This document shows, in pieces, positions 35,161 to 46,826 of a stretch of 64,000 nucleotides of DNA. The translations under genes and the position numbers were made by a program. Source of the DNA: Siphonodentalium dalli. Taxonomy: Eukaryota > Mollusca > Scaphopoda > Gadilida > Siphonodentaliidae. The stretch covers positions 102,073,319-102,137,318 of the forward strand of contig CP136066.1 in the NCBI GenBank assembly GCA_032622095.1, written 5' to 3'. Position 1 is the stretch's first letter. The number at the start of each line of letters is the position of its first letter. The notes beneath the pieces were generated by a model. It was not told the DNA's origin. It ran no database searches and saw only the letters and a program-made list of their open reading frames with translations.

Positions 35161-35760
35161 TGATTTGTCGCGAAAACCCTGTGCCAATGCATTCTCTTAT
35201 ATATGCGAGTCGCCCGTACCACAGCTAACTACGTGAGAAGTAAAAGCTCTGAATGATTTCATCTGTAGCAATGCTACTGAAATTTGCATGTAAACAGCAT
35301 GAAATTATCTCGCAAGAAACAATCATGCAAGTATTTTAAAGCAAACGTCAGTAGCGCCGTTACATGTTCACACACTGGCAATTTGTTCTGGTATTTTATT
35401 CCAGTCATACATATAATGAGGGTGCCAGAATATGAACGCCAGCATGCGTATACAATTCGTCTTTACCAAAGCTAACGACATGAAAAGTAAATTTCTGTAG
35501 TTCCTCATGTAATGGTGTCACTGACATTTGCCTTCAATACATGTATGGTTGATTCTTATTTGCAGGGCACGGAACGGAGAGACATACATATACAATGCAT
35601 CTGTACCACAGATAACAAACTGGTAGTAAAAGCATTGCATCGTTTCATCTGTAGCAATGCTACGGAACTTTGCATGTAAATAGCATGCCATTATATCGCA
35701 AGAATCAATCATGCAAATATTTGAAAGCAAACGATACATGTGAAACTGTACAGACAGTAT
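35161..35760 (+). repeat. Dispersed family G, ~3 tandem degenerate units, with half hairpin module
   Basis: 35179-35212 is one arm of the GTGCCAATGCATTCTC palindrome. Units of ~210 bp follow, sharing ACCACAGCTAACTACGTGAG, TCATCTGTAGCAATGCTAC, TTTGCATGTAAACAGCATG and CAAGAA-CAATCATGCAA. Related copies lie at 47.5-47.8 and 53.05-53.29 kb. Confidence 0.65.
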
Positions 35761-35989
35761 ACTGTTTACGTCTCATGTTCATGCAACATATCGTCGCACA
35801 AATACGCATATAATCGACCTATAATATGAAATAGGTACATAATGTGATTATTTGATTCTGAAATAAGCACATAATAGAGTCATATCCCTTATTTCCTGTT
35901 ATGGCGCGGCCACAGTGAAAGCAAATATTAAAGAGCGTACATCTTAAATGTTGTGAGTTGGCTTATTCGTGTCATTGTCCGCACAAAAT

Positions 35990-36135
35990 CTGCTTAGAAT
36001 AGCCACATTATGAGTCGATAATGCGACTAAAACGCTCTAGTTTTCATTGCATTGTCGACTCAAAATGAGGCGATTCTAAGCACATTATCTACCTAAAACA
36101 AGTTCTAATATAAGCAGATAATGTGTGGATTTTCG
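35990..36135. mobile_element. Palindromic MITE, family H copy 1
   Basis: GCTTAGAATAGCCACATTAT pairs with the inverse of AAAATGAGGCGATTCTAAGC, and outer AATCTGCTTAG / TAAGCAGATAAT extend the palindrome. Related copy at 37075-37205. Confidence 0.6.
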
Positions 36136-36394
36136 GTAGAACAGACTGGTTAGTCAGATTGTGGAAAGATTGTGAACGTTTTGAACGTACCCTCAGTGCA
36201 CTATTTTCATGATGAAAACATGACACAAATACTAAAGGGGGAAGAGGATTTAAAGCCACATGGCGGTTTGCACTACAAAATGCACTTACTATTATTTGCT
36301 ATAGAATTTTTTCTCAGTATCGAAATAGGTCGATAAATATTTGAACTACCTTTCTACAAACATTATGTAACCCAAAAAGACGCATAATGACGGA

Positions 36395-37065
36395 ATGAGG
36401 AGTGTTGATAAACTATATTTAAGAGAGAGAAAGAGGATCTGTGATTAAAGAAACGTTACTTCGCTGTCCGTGAACTGTATCACAATATACAAAGCGGAAT
36501 AACTCTATACTACTATAGTGTGACCATTTATGTGCATTCGAAGATATCTATTTCTTTCAATTGTTGTGTGTATTGGTGTAAACATTTTGTGTTTTTTTTA
36601 TCATAGCAGGAGAGGCTAAAAGAAACGCTCTTTATTCTTCATGCTGAAGAAAAATCAATTTTTACATCTATGATTTGACTAAGTCTCCCTTTTGCGTACA
36701 AAGTCAGTTTAAAACTATTTGCCTTATTTGTCAGTATATTTGAATGCATGTAAAATGTGACAATTTGTGTGTTCATTGTCATCAACGACCAGGCGCTTAT
36801 ATATGGAGCCATCTCCTCAGAAAGGAACAGACTTTATATCATACATGAAGTAACATGTTGAATTTAAATGGAATGAAAAAATAAAACACATATAGAGAAT
36901 CTCCAACTCTCCAAACGAGTTTGATAAATTTGAAAGTCGTAGCCGAGTTGTGAATAAAATTTATCAAACGAGTTTCATAAAATCTTATATCCCAACATAA
37001 CGAGTTGAAGATCTTGTATATCACATGAACAAACCTAGAGCTTTAAGCCTTTTAAACAAATTTTA
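36395..37065 (+). repeat. Segmental duplication, copy 1
   Basis: Aligns with 37730-38178 and then 38940-39205. Shared blocks include TATTTAAGAGAGAGAAAGAG, AAAGCGGAATAACTCTA, TTGTTG-GTGTATTGGTGTAAA, TAGGCGCTTAT and AACGAGTTGAAGATCTTGTA. The terminal ~150 bp is itself palindromic (AACGAGTTTGATAAATTT). The 3' part contains a CTCTTTATTC motif seen also at 58.8 and 60.2 kb. Confidence 0.75.
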
Positions 37066-37074
37066 GGAAGATAA

Positions 37075-37205
37075 CCTGCTTAGAATAGCGGCATTATGAG
37101 TCGATAATGTGACTAAAATGCTCTAAGTCTCAGCATGTTATCGACTCAAAATGATGCAATTCTACGCACATTATCTACCTAAAACAAGTTCTCAGTATCT
37201 AAATA
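37075..37205. mobile_element. Palindromic MITE, family H copy 2
   Basis: GCTTAGAATAGCGGCATTAT near 37078 pairs with the AAAATGATGCAATTCTACGC region near 37146-37165; more decayed than copy 1. Confidence 0.5.
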
Positions 37206-37729
37206 GGTCGATACATATCTGGACTACCTTTCTACGAACAGTATGTACCCAACAAGACGCATTCGGGTATGATAAATGCAACTGTAAATACGGAGTTTGG
37301 GTCCCAATCACAATACAGCCATTTGCACGACATGGAACGAAAAAGGGCGTTCCGTGGTAGTCTATTCCTGATATGATAGCAAACAAAGAGCGTTTGTCTG
37401 ACTTCTGGCGAAAAGTTGAAAATGGCTAAAAAATGGATGTGACTTTGTGTTTTTCAGAGCATATGAAGCCGGTATATCAATAGTTCATGTCGACCTATCG
37501 TATCCGTCACCCCAGTTTACGAAGAAACAAATTTGGAGGTTCGAATTAGCCATGTCCGTTTAACATCAAGTAGATACCCCCTTTTGTGAGCTATCTCCTT
37601 AGGAAAGTGGAAAGATTGAATACCGAAAGCGGGAATGGCAAGATAAAGAGTAGGTTTAAGAAATGGTGGTATATTATGTAATTATGCAAACGAGCGTATA
37701 ATACTATATGCAGAATGTATAAGGTAATG

Positions 37730-39205
37730 AAGGAATAAGGAGTGAGGATAAACTATATTTAAGAGAGAGAAAGAGGATCGGTGATAACAGAAATGTTTCT
37801 GCGCTGTCCTTGTGTTGTCGCCAAGTATATAAAGCGGAATAACTCTACTACTATAGTGTGACCATTTATAAGCACTCGGAGATATCTATATTTCTTTCAA
37901 TTGTTGGGTGTATTGGTGTAAACATTTTGTGCTTTTTGTCATAACAGGAGAGGCTAAAAAAAACGCTCTTTATTCTTTATGCTAAAGAAAAATCTACTTT
38001 TTACATTCCATGATTTGACTAAGTCTCCCTTTTGCATACAAAGTCAGTTTAAAACTATTTGCCTTATTTGTCAGTTTATTTGTAATGCATGTAAACTGTG
38101 ACAGTTTTTATGTTCATTGTCATCAACCACTAGGCGCTTATGTATGGAACCATCTCCTCAGAAAAGAACAGACTTTATATTATAGGAAAATAAAGAGCGA
38201 AAAGTGGAAGACAAGAAATGTAGAGCGAAATTACAGAGCTCAATTCAATTAGTTTATTCTCTTAAACTCATATTACATTGTCATGAGTATTGAGACATAA
38301 TATATACAACATTTACAATAAAAATAACATTGTTATATACAATAGCTATTATGTACACAGATCCGAATCAGCTGATCAATCGAAGCCGGTGTCACGTTAC
38401 GGTATTTAGTATTGCCTGTTCGGTGGAAACAGTCGAACAGAAGCACGGAATCGGAAGAGTTTCTAAAATTCGTCGTGTATGTTTTATGGAAAACATGGTA
38501 GCAAAATAATATTTGACATTAGTCTTACATATCTCCGCTACGATCTTTGTTATACTGTAAGTTTGATCAATACGAGCCATGCAAATTGGGTTATACTCAT
38601 ACTCAACAGGTTTATTTGTAAAATTTTGATTCCAGATTTGGTAATCAGAAAACACCACGACTCACATGGCCGTTGAATCAAGTGAAGAAAACCACTGTCG
38701 CAATATACGTGTGCTGTGTACATGATGCTATCACGAAATATATAATATAATATAACAATTTGACATAACAAAAGAGGTTGTGTATATAGTAGCAAAAATA
38801 CTGATATCAGTGATAAGCAAATGTAAAGTCGTGAACTAGTGAGACAGTACTGAATTTAATTTACTTGCTATGTTGGTCATTACAATGGTGTACCCTTGAA
38901 TCGTAGCTTGAGTTCATGTATACCTGGCTTTCTTGCAATGAGCTACATAGACTAATGCATAAACATTAAGCAACAGGTTGAAGTTATGGAATGAAAAAAC
39001 AAAACATATATAGAGGATCTCCAAAGAGTTATATTGGGATATAAGATTTTATGAAACGAGTTTGATAAATTTGATTGACAACGAGTCGTAGACGAGTTGT
39101 GAATCATATTTATCAAACGAGATTCATAAAGTCTTATATCCCTACATAACGAGTTGAAGATCTTGTATATCACATAAACAAAACTAGATCTTAATGCCTT
39201 TTTAA
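37730..39205 (+). repeat. Segmental duplication, copy 2, split by ~760 bp
   Basis: 37730-38178 matches 36395-36838 and 38940-39205 matches 36839-37065. The intervening 38179-38939 is absent from copy 1, so it is either an insertion here or a deletion in copy 1. No terminal inverted repeat at the junctions is obvious. Confidence 0.65.
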
Positions 39206-39785
39206 CAAATCAAAATCTTTCAACATACATACATTTACAGTGTTGGTTGAGACGCTTCACAACCGCATACGACAGCATTGCGCGCTCGGCCTGGCGACGG
39301 AAAATATAGTGCCCCAATTTGCATATTTGTTTTTGTGTCTATCTCCGTTAGTGTAACGAAGTTGGACAAGAATGTTTTAACTTTAATGAACAAAGCAATC
39401 ATATTGTATTGTATGTTGTTGGTGTCATGTGCGGTTTTTCGAAATAGTATTAAACCGCCTGAATCAATGTAAAGAAATTTTGTTGGTGGGAAGCACGCGC
39501 CTATTCATAACTAGTGAGAGAAATAAGGAAATATGTAATGGCCTTTTATTGATATAATATATAAACATATTAATAATGCGATAATCACTGCTCGTTATGT
39601 ATACAGTATTATTGTCTACTTCACTTTTTCGTATACAGATATAATCATGGTTCCAGACCTTCCAGTTCTACAAGTAGTATAATGTAAAACAATTTTGGAT
39701 TGTTCCACTGATAAAATGTTATATCCACTGAAATCTTCCCGCTCTGTAGCAGGTAGTTGGTTGAATTAATTCAATAAATTATAAT
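39206..39785. other. No supported feature
   Basis: Short frames only. Confidence 0.35.
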
Positions 39786-39787
39786 TA

Positions 39788-40110
39788 TTTAAAGGTACTC
39801 AATCTGATCAGACGGTCCCCATATCATCAAAATATTTATCAACATTGTGTTCAACGAAATATAGCCGTAATATCACTTGAGTATCACGAAATTTTGCCGT
39901 ATTACCACTTGATTTTAGAATTATCCATCTTCATCTGCAATTCAGTGACGTTTTTCTGGGCCACAAATAATTGTACATCTCGAGAATAACAAACTTCAGA
40001 AATCGAAATCTTATCACTCTGAGCGTTGATGTCTGGGTTCCTCGACACGAATCAAATATGTTATACCCGAAGCCGAAGAAATAGTAATTGAGGGGCGTTA
40101 ATTCTGATAA
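39788..40110 (-). mobile_element. TTAA-type MITE, truncated inverted copy of the 57.76-kb family
   Basis: Left end TTAAAGGTACTCAATCTGAT. On the minus strand the interior matches 57785-57915 (TTGATTCG-GTCGAG-AACCC, CTCAGAGTGAT). The expected second terminus after GAATTAACGC is missing. Confidence 0.65.
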
Positions 40111-40244
40111 TGCATCTTTCAATGTGTCATCGTACTCGCCTAAGTTTTGTTGTGTAACTGGTCAAGAGATCTTGTAAATAGAATGACTTTTCGAATGTGA
40201 ACACAGTTGATATCAACAAGAAACTTTATATTATATTGAGCGTC

Positions 40245-40395
40245 ATGTCGTGAAACCATATTAGTAGGATTTGCGATGTCGTAAAATGATATTACCCTGA
40301 TTGGTGATGTAAAACGATAGTACTCGGTTTAAGGGTAAATTCAAGCAGTTATGGACAAAAATGTCATATCTAATTGATAAACCGATATATGCAGT
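40245..40395 (+). repeat. Dispersed repeat shared with 34110-34290
   Basis: GTCGTGAAACCATATTA, GATGTCGTAAAATGATA and AAAATGTCATATCTAATT in the same order as at 34.1 kb. Confidence 0.65.
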
Positions 40396-40765
40396 ATGGT
40401 ATACCAGGACACAACGCTCACAAGTCCGATTTTTGACAAATATACACTAAATGCCATATCTCTCAGATATTCGAAAAAAGTGTCCTATTTATCTATACAA
40501 TCCGATATCGTTTGATATATACTTAGGCAATAAAAGAAAGAGAACTCGAGACATCGAACCGGAGATTTGGGGAGTGGTGGGTCGTCAACTTTTGTGTCAT
40601 AATCAAGGTGGGGAATCACGTGGTTTCGAGGTTGGTGAGCACCACGCATTCAAATTGTGCGAACGCACAAAAACATAATATAAAAGAAAACCATAATCAG
40701 AAATGGTAACGCCCTCAAGATCATATTATTAGGCATAAATATAAATTATAAAAAATATATATATA

Positions 40766-40930
40766 TTTATTATATACTTGCCCATGAATTATAAGGTTTT
40801 AGCAGTGAGATATAAGTGATATCCCACCCACTCTAGAGTGATATCCCACTAGTGAGTGATATCAACTTAAAATTTATGTTGTATTGACATTCATTGGGGG
40901 CCATAGGCAAGTAACTAACGTATATAATAA
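40766..40930. mobile_element. Small MITE with TATTATATAC...CTTGCC ends
   Basis: TTATTATATACTTGCCCATG is mirrored, with a short insertion, by GGCAAGTAACTAACGTATAT. Inside, GTGATATCCCAC repeats. Confidence 0.5.
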
Positions 40931-40935
40931 ACAGA

Positions 40936-41062
40936 ATATCCACACCTTTTCAGCTGATATGGGTTAAATCTCATTCGTGATGACAAAACATTTGAATTCA
41001 ATTCAATGTTTTGTCATCACTCATGAGATATAACCCATATCCACTGAAAAAGTGTGGATATC
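40936..41062. mobile_element. 127-bp palindromic MITE
   Basis: ATATCCACACCTTTTCAG pairs with CTGAAAAAGTGTGGATAT; the palindrome continues through ATGGGTTA-ATCTCAT and GATGACAAAACATT to a GAATTCAATTCAA centre. Only a few mismatches, so it is young. Confidence 0.75.
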
Positions 41063-41383
41063 CTCTATATATTGGTTACATGAATGCACCGCCTCAGAAT
41101 TCCGTTAAAACAACTAATCCTTCAAATTATTACAAAAAAACTACGGCTTATTACTGCATGTTTCTCATTCTCCGCACCAGAAAGCCTCTAAATGCGGATC
41201 AAAAATAGGAGGCATTGTGTTCCCACCATAAAATCTTCGTTGGCCCAGCCATTGTTCATACCTAAACACCGAAAGCAATTAACGCGGTCATAATAGTCAC
41301 ATGCTGCAACTATCAGACATCCAGCGAATACACACCCCGCGAAAACCCGAAATGTGTTGTCTTGTGAGATATCGCATCGCTAT

Positions 41384-41952
41384 TGCTCAATTTGACACGA
41401 CCAGAATAGCCTTCCTACAATATCCTAAAACAATAAAGCTTCTCAAATCATCGGCATAGTCAATAGAACTTTCACGAACTTGGACATCGACACTTTCCGA
41501 TCGCTCTACATAAGCTTGGTCAGACCTATCATCGAATACTGTAACTCTGCATGGAGCCCACATCACAAATAGCAAAGCATTCTGTTAGAGAAAATACAAA
41601 GACAAGCAACGAAACTAGCTAGTTCGTCAAATCAAAACTCCATGCGACCGAGACCGAATGATAAGACTCAATCTGATGTCTTTAAAATATCGATGATTTA
41701 GAGGAGATCTAATCGAGTTAATATAAACTGTCGAATGGTCATTACAATATCAATGCCTGTGACATATTATAAATAAATTAATCAGGAAGAACAAGCGAAC
41801 AGCTACAGATGCGCACTGTTAACAAGGACATATGAAAATATTTCTTCAGGCAGAGGTTGGCAAATAGCTGGAACTCTCTGCCATACTTCGCTGTTGAGAC
41901 TCCAACACTCGATCAATTCAAAATATACATAGACTCATTCTTATCTATTATA
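41384..41952 (+). pseudogene. LINE reverse transcriptase C-terminal remnant
   Basis: One frame reads IVNRTFTNLDIDTFRSLYIS, LVRPIIEYCNSAWSPHHK, an in-frame TAG, then QSILLEKIQRQATKLASSS. About 180 bp later another frame reads LANSWNSLPYFAVETPTLDQ, FKIYIDSF. The LYxxLVRPxxEYC-xxWSPHxxK, LExIQRxxTK and NxWNSLP motifs are the standard C-terminal reverse-transcriptase signature of LINEs. Stops and frameshifts make it dead. It is cut at 41952 by a Helitron insertion, and its 3' tail may resume at 43403-43555. Confidence 0.75.
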
Positions 41953-42798
41953 TCTACTATATATTTTGAGACTTCCGTATATATGTATATATGTGTGTGT
42001 GTGCGTGTGTGTGGGTACTTCATTGAATCGAAAACGGCTGCGCGGATCGAGCTCAAATTTCGTATATAAGTGTAAAAAAACCACGGGGATCGTCCACGTC
42101 GCATTTTGGACAAGCTCAGAGCACCGCTTCTCCAGTCACAAAAAAATGGCACCTTGGGGGTTAACACACTAACGAGATGTAACCGATTAATTCTCTTTAT
42201 AGTCATCGACGTATTGATCTAAGAGGCGTAACTCTATATTTTTTATTAGTTTTCGCAATGTGATTCTTACGTCTGTGACTCGGCGTGTGCGTCATTATAC
42301 AGACATGAGCGTGTTGTGTGATTCTTATGTACTCAGGGCTTCCTAGGAACGCGGATCGGGTCAGTTTTTCCACCCTAGGTGATTTTCACCTTGAAACGGG
42401 TACTCACAAATTATATATATGCGTGTTGTGTGATTCTTACGTACTTAGGGCTTCCTAGGAACGCGGATCGGGTCAGTTTTTCCGTCCTATGTGATTTTCA
42501 CCTCGAAAACGGTACCCACAAATTATATATATGTGTGCATGTGTCCTTTATAGACTCGAACCGATTGCTCTCACACTTGCTACCTAAGCGAGTGTCATGG
42601 ACGGGTTAAATTGTGACCCCGACCTGACCTTGACATTGAAAATGATCAATTCAAGGTCAAATCGGGTAAAATATTTAAAAACCACAAATTAATTCAAAAA
42701 TATTAAAAAAAAATTAAATTAAAAAATAAAATTAATTAAACAAAATAAAAATTGTCATGTTTCTGACGAACGCCGCCAGTGGCGGGCTAACCTGCTAG
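41953..42798 (+). mobile_element. Non-autonomous Helitron, first of a tandem pair (846 bp)
   Basis: Begins TCTACTATATATTTTGAG after A and ends GGGCTAACCTGCTAG followed by T. A 3' hairpin (GCCGCCAGTGGCGGGC) lies just upstream. The early region has GAATCGAAAACGGCTGCGCG. No Rep/helicase coding. Confidence 0.75.
42309..42533 (+). repeat. 112-bp tandem duplication in the first Helitron
   Basis: Two copies of GCGTGTTGTGTGATTCTTA, CTTCCTAGGAACGCGGATCG, GGTCAGTTTTTCC and ACAAATTATATATATG. Confidence 0.8.
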
Positions 42799-43402
42799 TC
42801 TATTATATATTTTGGAAGATCTGTCTGTCTGTCTGCGTGTCTGTCTGTGTGTGTGTTCGCGATGAACTCGAAAACGGCCGACCCGATTACGATGAAACTT
42901 GGTATGTGGGGTATTTTCGGCCGGGGGTGGCATAGGCATATTAATTTGTCCGTGCGACGTGACCTTGACCTTGAAATCTGGTCATGTCAAGGTCAAACGC
43001 CCGAATATCACGGGATTTTGATGAAACTTGGAATGTTGGGGTATTTTCGGCCGAGAAGTGGCATAGGCCTATTAGTTTGCCCATGCGACGTGACCTTGAC
43101 CTTGAAATCGGGTCAATTCAAGGTCAAATCGCAAATTTTGATGGGATTTCCACGAAATTTGATACATAGGGTTACTTTTGTCCACAGTGTTTTGGACGGG
43201 TCAAATCGTGACCCCGACCTGACCTTGACCTTCAAAATGATCAATTCAAGGTCAACTCGGGTAAAGTTTCGACGGGTACTTTTGTCGGGTACTTTTGTCT
43301 GGGCAGTGTTTTGGACGGGTCAAATCGTTACCCCAAATGACCTTTACCTTCAAAATGGTCAATTCAAGGTCAAAGCCCGGACGAAGTCGGGTCACCTTCT
43401 AG
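42799..43402 (+). mobile_element. Non-autonomous Helitron, second of a tandem pair (604 bp)
   Basis: Begins TCTATTATATATTTTGGAAG directly after the CTAG of the preceding element and ends CACCTTCTAG followed by T. The 3' hairpin is CCCGGACGAAGTCGGG. The interior has repeated GACCTTGACCTTGAAA and ATTCAAGGTCAAA blocks with TTTTGGACGGGTCAAATCG spacers. No coding beyond repeat shadows. Confidence 0.8.
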
Positions 43403-43512
43403 TATTATATAAAATACGAGTTCGACGACAAGTAATGACGATACATATAATTGTAAACAAACATTGCAAATAATGTTATTGGGACTAAATGTCGCAAGAC
43501 TTGTTCCGTATT

Positions 43513-43554
<42 letters not shown>

Positions 43555-43555
43555 G
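43403..43555 (+). repeat. (GAT)n microsatellite, possible LINE 3' tail
   Basis: Pure GAT repeats at about 43513-43553. The position after the Helitron pair that cuts a LINE, and the short-repeat tail on the 10.6-kb LINE, suggest this could be the same LINE's tail; alternatively it is an independent microsatellite. Confidence 0.6.
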
Positions 43556-44110
43556 ATAGAACAAACCACTATTATGATGATCGTGTCGTTATTTGTTTAA
43601 AATACGTATCAATTGACATATACGCACCCGTTCCCTCATTAAAATAAACCTATTTCGACCATTTTAGGGGACCTCTGCGAATTCGGGGACCTCCTCGAAT
43701 TCAGTGAACTCCGCAAATAGGGACCTACTGCAAATTGTCACACGGATCAGCACCTAATTAACGAACCGGTGGCTGACTCGGCTGTCTCTGACTACATTCT
43801 TTCAAATACGTATCAATTGACAAATACGCATTTTACAAATTATCTTTTTCATTTCTTCTATTTATAATTGGCATAGCTTATTACAAACCAAAATCAACGA
43901 CAATAAACGAAATTGAAATTCCAACTACACCTTTTATCGGACTCGGGGTCGCACTACAACTTTTAATGCGTCCCAAAAAAAACTATTTCTATGAATAAAA
44001 CGACCAGCGCCCACATGATACAATAATATCTACGTTAGTATACACCGGAGGGTGAAATGAGGAACTGACACAAACCATAGAATGTTGACTGTTACGAGCA
44101 AATGCTAGTT
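43556..44110. other. No gene; short GGGGACCTC-CGAATTC repeats
   Basis: 43665-43735 has three imperfect GGACCTCTGCGAATTC-like units. Nothing else recognised. Confidence 0.4.
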
Positions 44111-44320
44111 TATTTTTAAAACAAGTTGATACCTTATTTGTTCGGAAAACCTCAGTAGTGTTCTATAACATTCTGACCCAAAGTTGCCAGTCGGAGGTTC
44201 GTGGAGTACACAAGTCCATAAATCTAGGAGAATCCTTCGGCTGACAACTTTTGTCAGAATGTTACAGCAAACAATTGTGAGTTTGGACACAAATGAGGTA
44301 TCAGCTTGTTTTAAAATAGT
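44111..44320. mobile_element. ~205-bp MITE
   Basis: TTTTTAAAACAAGTTGATAC-CTTATTTGT at the left pairs with ACAAATGAGGTATCAGCTTG-TTTTAAAAT at the right. Inner AACATTCTGAC and GTCAGAATGTT also pair. Confidence 0.7.
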
Positions 44321-44599
44321 ATAGCATAAGTATGAACGTAGCTGTTAAAAACTTTGTAATATGTCATTAGCCTAGCTTATTACATTTTTCTTCATTTCTG
44401 CATGGTCGCGTTTGCGATCGCATCGTCCATTTTGAATGCCTGGTGCCAACTGGTACAATACATGGTACTCCCCAAAGTGCTAATCACATCATTAATACTA
44501 AAACTGGGTCATATCAGGCAAAATAACCCACAATGTGTCGAATTGTTCGTAAAAATACCTTATCATTTGATATACTACTGGGCGGAATCAATACGGTCC

Positions 44600-45165
44600 C
44601 ATTCGTGATGGTAATAATCACACTCTACAATCGTTTGAATGCGATTCGGTGACAGACCCCGTTTACGGTAATTATATGTCTGGTATGAAATCGGGCAAAT
44701 TCTAGTCGAAAAAGGGCGACATAAATCGACGAAACCCACATTTCATGTCTGTCTGTTTTGGGATTTGACTGAGTTACATACATACCAACTTTGGTTCTGA
44801 TCAAATAATCTAAACTGGAGTTATCGATCGGAAACCAAAATTTTAGGAAAACGGGCAAATTCGAAGTCGAAAAAGAGCCAGCCCGTTAGTTTAATTGTGA
44901 AATTTATTTGATCATGTTTGTTTCAGCTGAAATGGGCCGTAACTCATGCAAAAATAATTGGACGGAACCCACATTCGAACTTGGCCTGTGTTGTTAGCTG
45001 GAAAACATACATACCAACTTTGGTTCAAGTCAAATAGTCCAAGCTAGAGTTATCGCTCAGAAACCAGGAATGTTAATGGACGGACGGACAGAAGGAATGG
45101 CAGACATGCGGACATATACAGACTGACTACATAATACGGCCCTTTTTTTTAGTCGGGCGTATATA
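44600..45165 (-). mobile_element. Palindrome-headed tandem-repeat element, reverse orientation
   Basis: Read on the minus strand it starts with an ATACGCCCGACT / GGGCCGTAT hairpin around a poly-A (45125-45163) followed by GTCCGTCCGTCC-type sequence, then two or more ~200-bp repeats (GTTGGTATGTATG, AACTC-AGCTTGGACTA, CCGATTTC). The layout parallels 29.47 kb with different sequence. Confidence 0.55.
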
Positions 45166-45246
45166 TAATAATAAAAGTTAGAAGCGATCTGACCTAGATT
45201 TGCTTTAGAACAGACCAGTTAAGCTACAACGGACAGTCGAGTCCAT

Positions 45247-45393
45247 TTAGTGGGCGACGCCATATTTATTTCATTCGCCCCTTTACCATATTATATACCC
45301 TGTATCCGTATCAGACAGTATTTTTAGTGGGTGACGCCATATTTATTTTCTTCGCCCCTTTACCTAGCTACCCTGTATCCGTATCTGACAGTG
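45247..45393 (+). repeat. ~80-bp tandem duplication
   Basis: TTTAGTGGGYGACGCCATAT, TTCGCCCCTTTACC and CCCTGTATCCGTATC occur twice. Confidence 0.8.
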
Positions 45394-46826
45394 GCCGTGT
45401 GAGCACATATAACTCGTGATGCGTTATCAATTTGTTCACGTCCGCGATGTTTATGGGTATCGACGATAGCACACAATTCAAGAGTCGCTCAAACAGGTTT
45501 TCACTGCGAAGGAGCGACAAATTCCCTGCGGACCAATTCTAGCGCGAACATGTAAAAATATCACGTGACATCACAGATAATTCATAACCACTTTGTTGGC
45601 ATTTCCATATATTTACTTTTGGACAATGCGCTATATCCATGAAATTTTAATCACGAAGCGGGAGATGCGCGGCTGGTGGATGAATATAATCGGGTGTGTG
45701 TCGAGCGAATGAATAGAATCGGGTATGTGTCAAGGGATTACAGTCGGGAACCCATTAATATATCACAGGAACCGGCGACACGCTTGGAAACAAGTGTGCG
45801 TGTGCATGGAAACGCAAGCTGTCGCCTAATAGCATGGGAATGTGTTTGATGACACAGCTAGGTGTGCAGACAAACGATGGATAGATTGTGTACATGGGAC
45901 ATTGGTTCGATAAAACCTCGCGTCATTTGGTTTACAACAGATTTACTCCAATAACACAATGGTGAGTGGTATATCCATGCAGTATAGACTAACTTTTAAT
46001 TGGATTTCTTTTAAAGTCCACGTGTTATATTTATTTCGAAATACGTTCTGATGTTTTCGATCACAGGCTTATCCCTGCGTGGGATTGAACAGACAGATGC
46101 TGATATATTATATATGGTAACATTAGTAACTTCGTTAGCATTGTCGCGCACATTCAGAGATAATATCTAGAAAGCTACACCTAACACGTATACAATTAAT
46201 TGTATACAATGCAATGAAAAGTAGCAATATTGACAACTCTAGATATTTTTTTGGCAGACTTACAGCTGAAAATCTGCAACATTGACTCGCATTTTGGGAG
46301 TTCTTGTTGTAAAACGCGCGCTAATTTTCTCAAATTGAAATGTCCATGGCTAACAGTGCAACAAACCAGAGCACCACAAAGTTATCACCTGTAGATTCAG
46401 TCAAAGAACAAGCGATTTGAACTTACATCGAAGCTGCTTCAAATGTATTTGTGAGTTTTGTTGAACATTCAAAACCGTTATCGTAACAACGGATAAGGAA
46501 AAATTACAACGAATAGAAAGAACACAAATTCTAGTGACGATGTACCCTATTCGTAATAATTATTAGTTGTCGTTCATTATTCGAAAGGTCTATTGTTTCA
46601 ATGACTCACATTCGCACATATGAAATATACATGTACAGACGGATATGGATATATATCATTCAGATCAAAACACTACAGTTCATCACTCGTGTGGACAAGT
46701 TATTCCCCATTCTACTACAATGCACTTCAACTACTACTTATTGTGATTTCGGGGGGGGGGGGCTAACCCTGGGATTTTCAGAAGGACCGAATGGTCCTCC
46801 TCTTAACCCCTCACTTTTTGTCTTTA
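45394..46826. other. No supported gene
   Basis: AT-rich with small GGGTRTGTGTC direct repeats (45691, 45720) and a G-run at 46751-46760. Confidence 0.4.

Noticed and set aside
42847-43473. 208-codon open frame
   Set aside because: It lies in the second Helitron and crosses its 3' hairpin and CTAG end into the flank; caused by repeats.
45930-45980. ATG followed by GTGAGT at about 45959, a start-codon-only first exon
   Set aside because: The string fits, but no TATA, upstream support or downstream exon could be shown.
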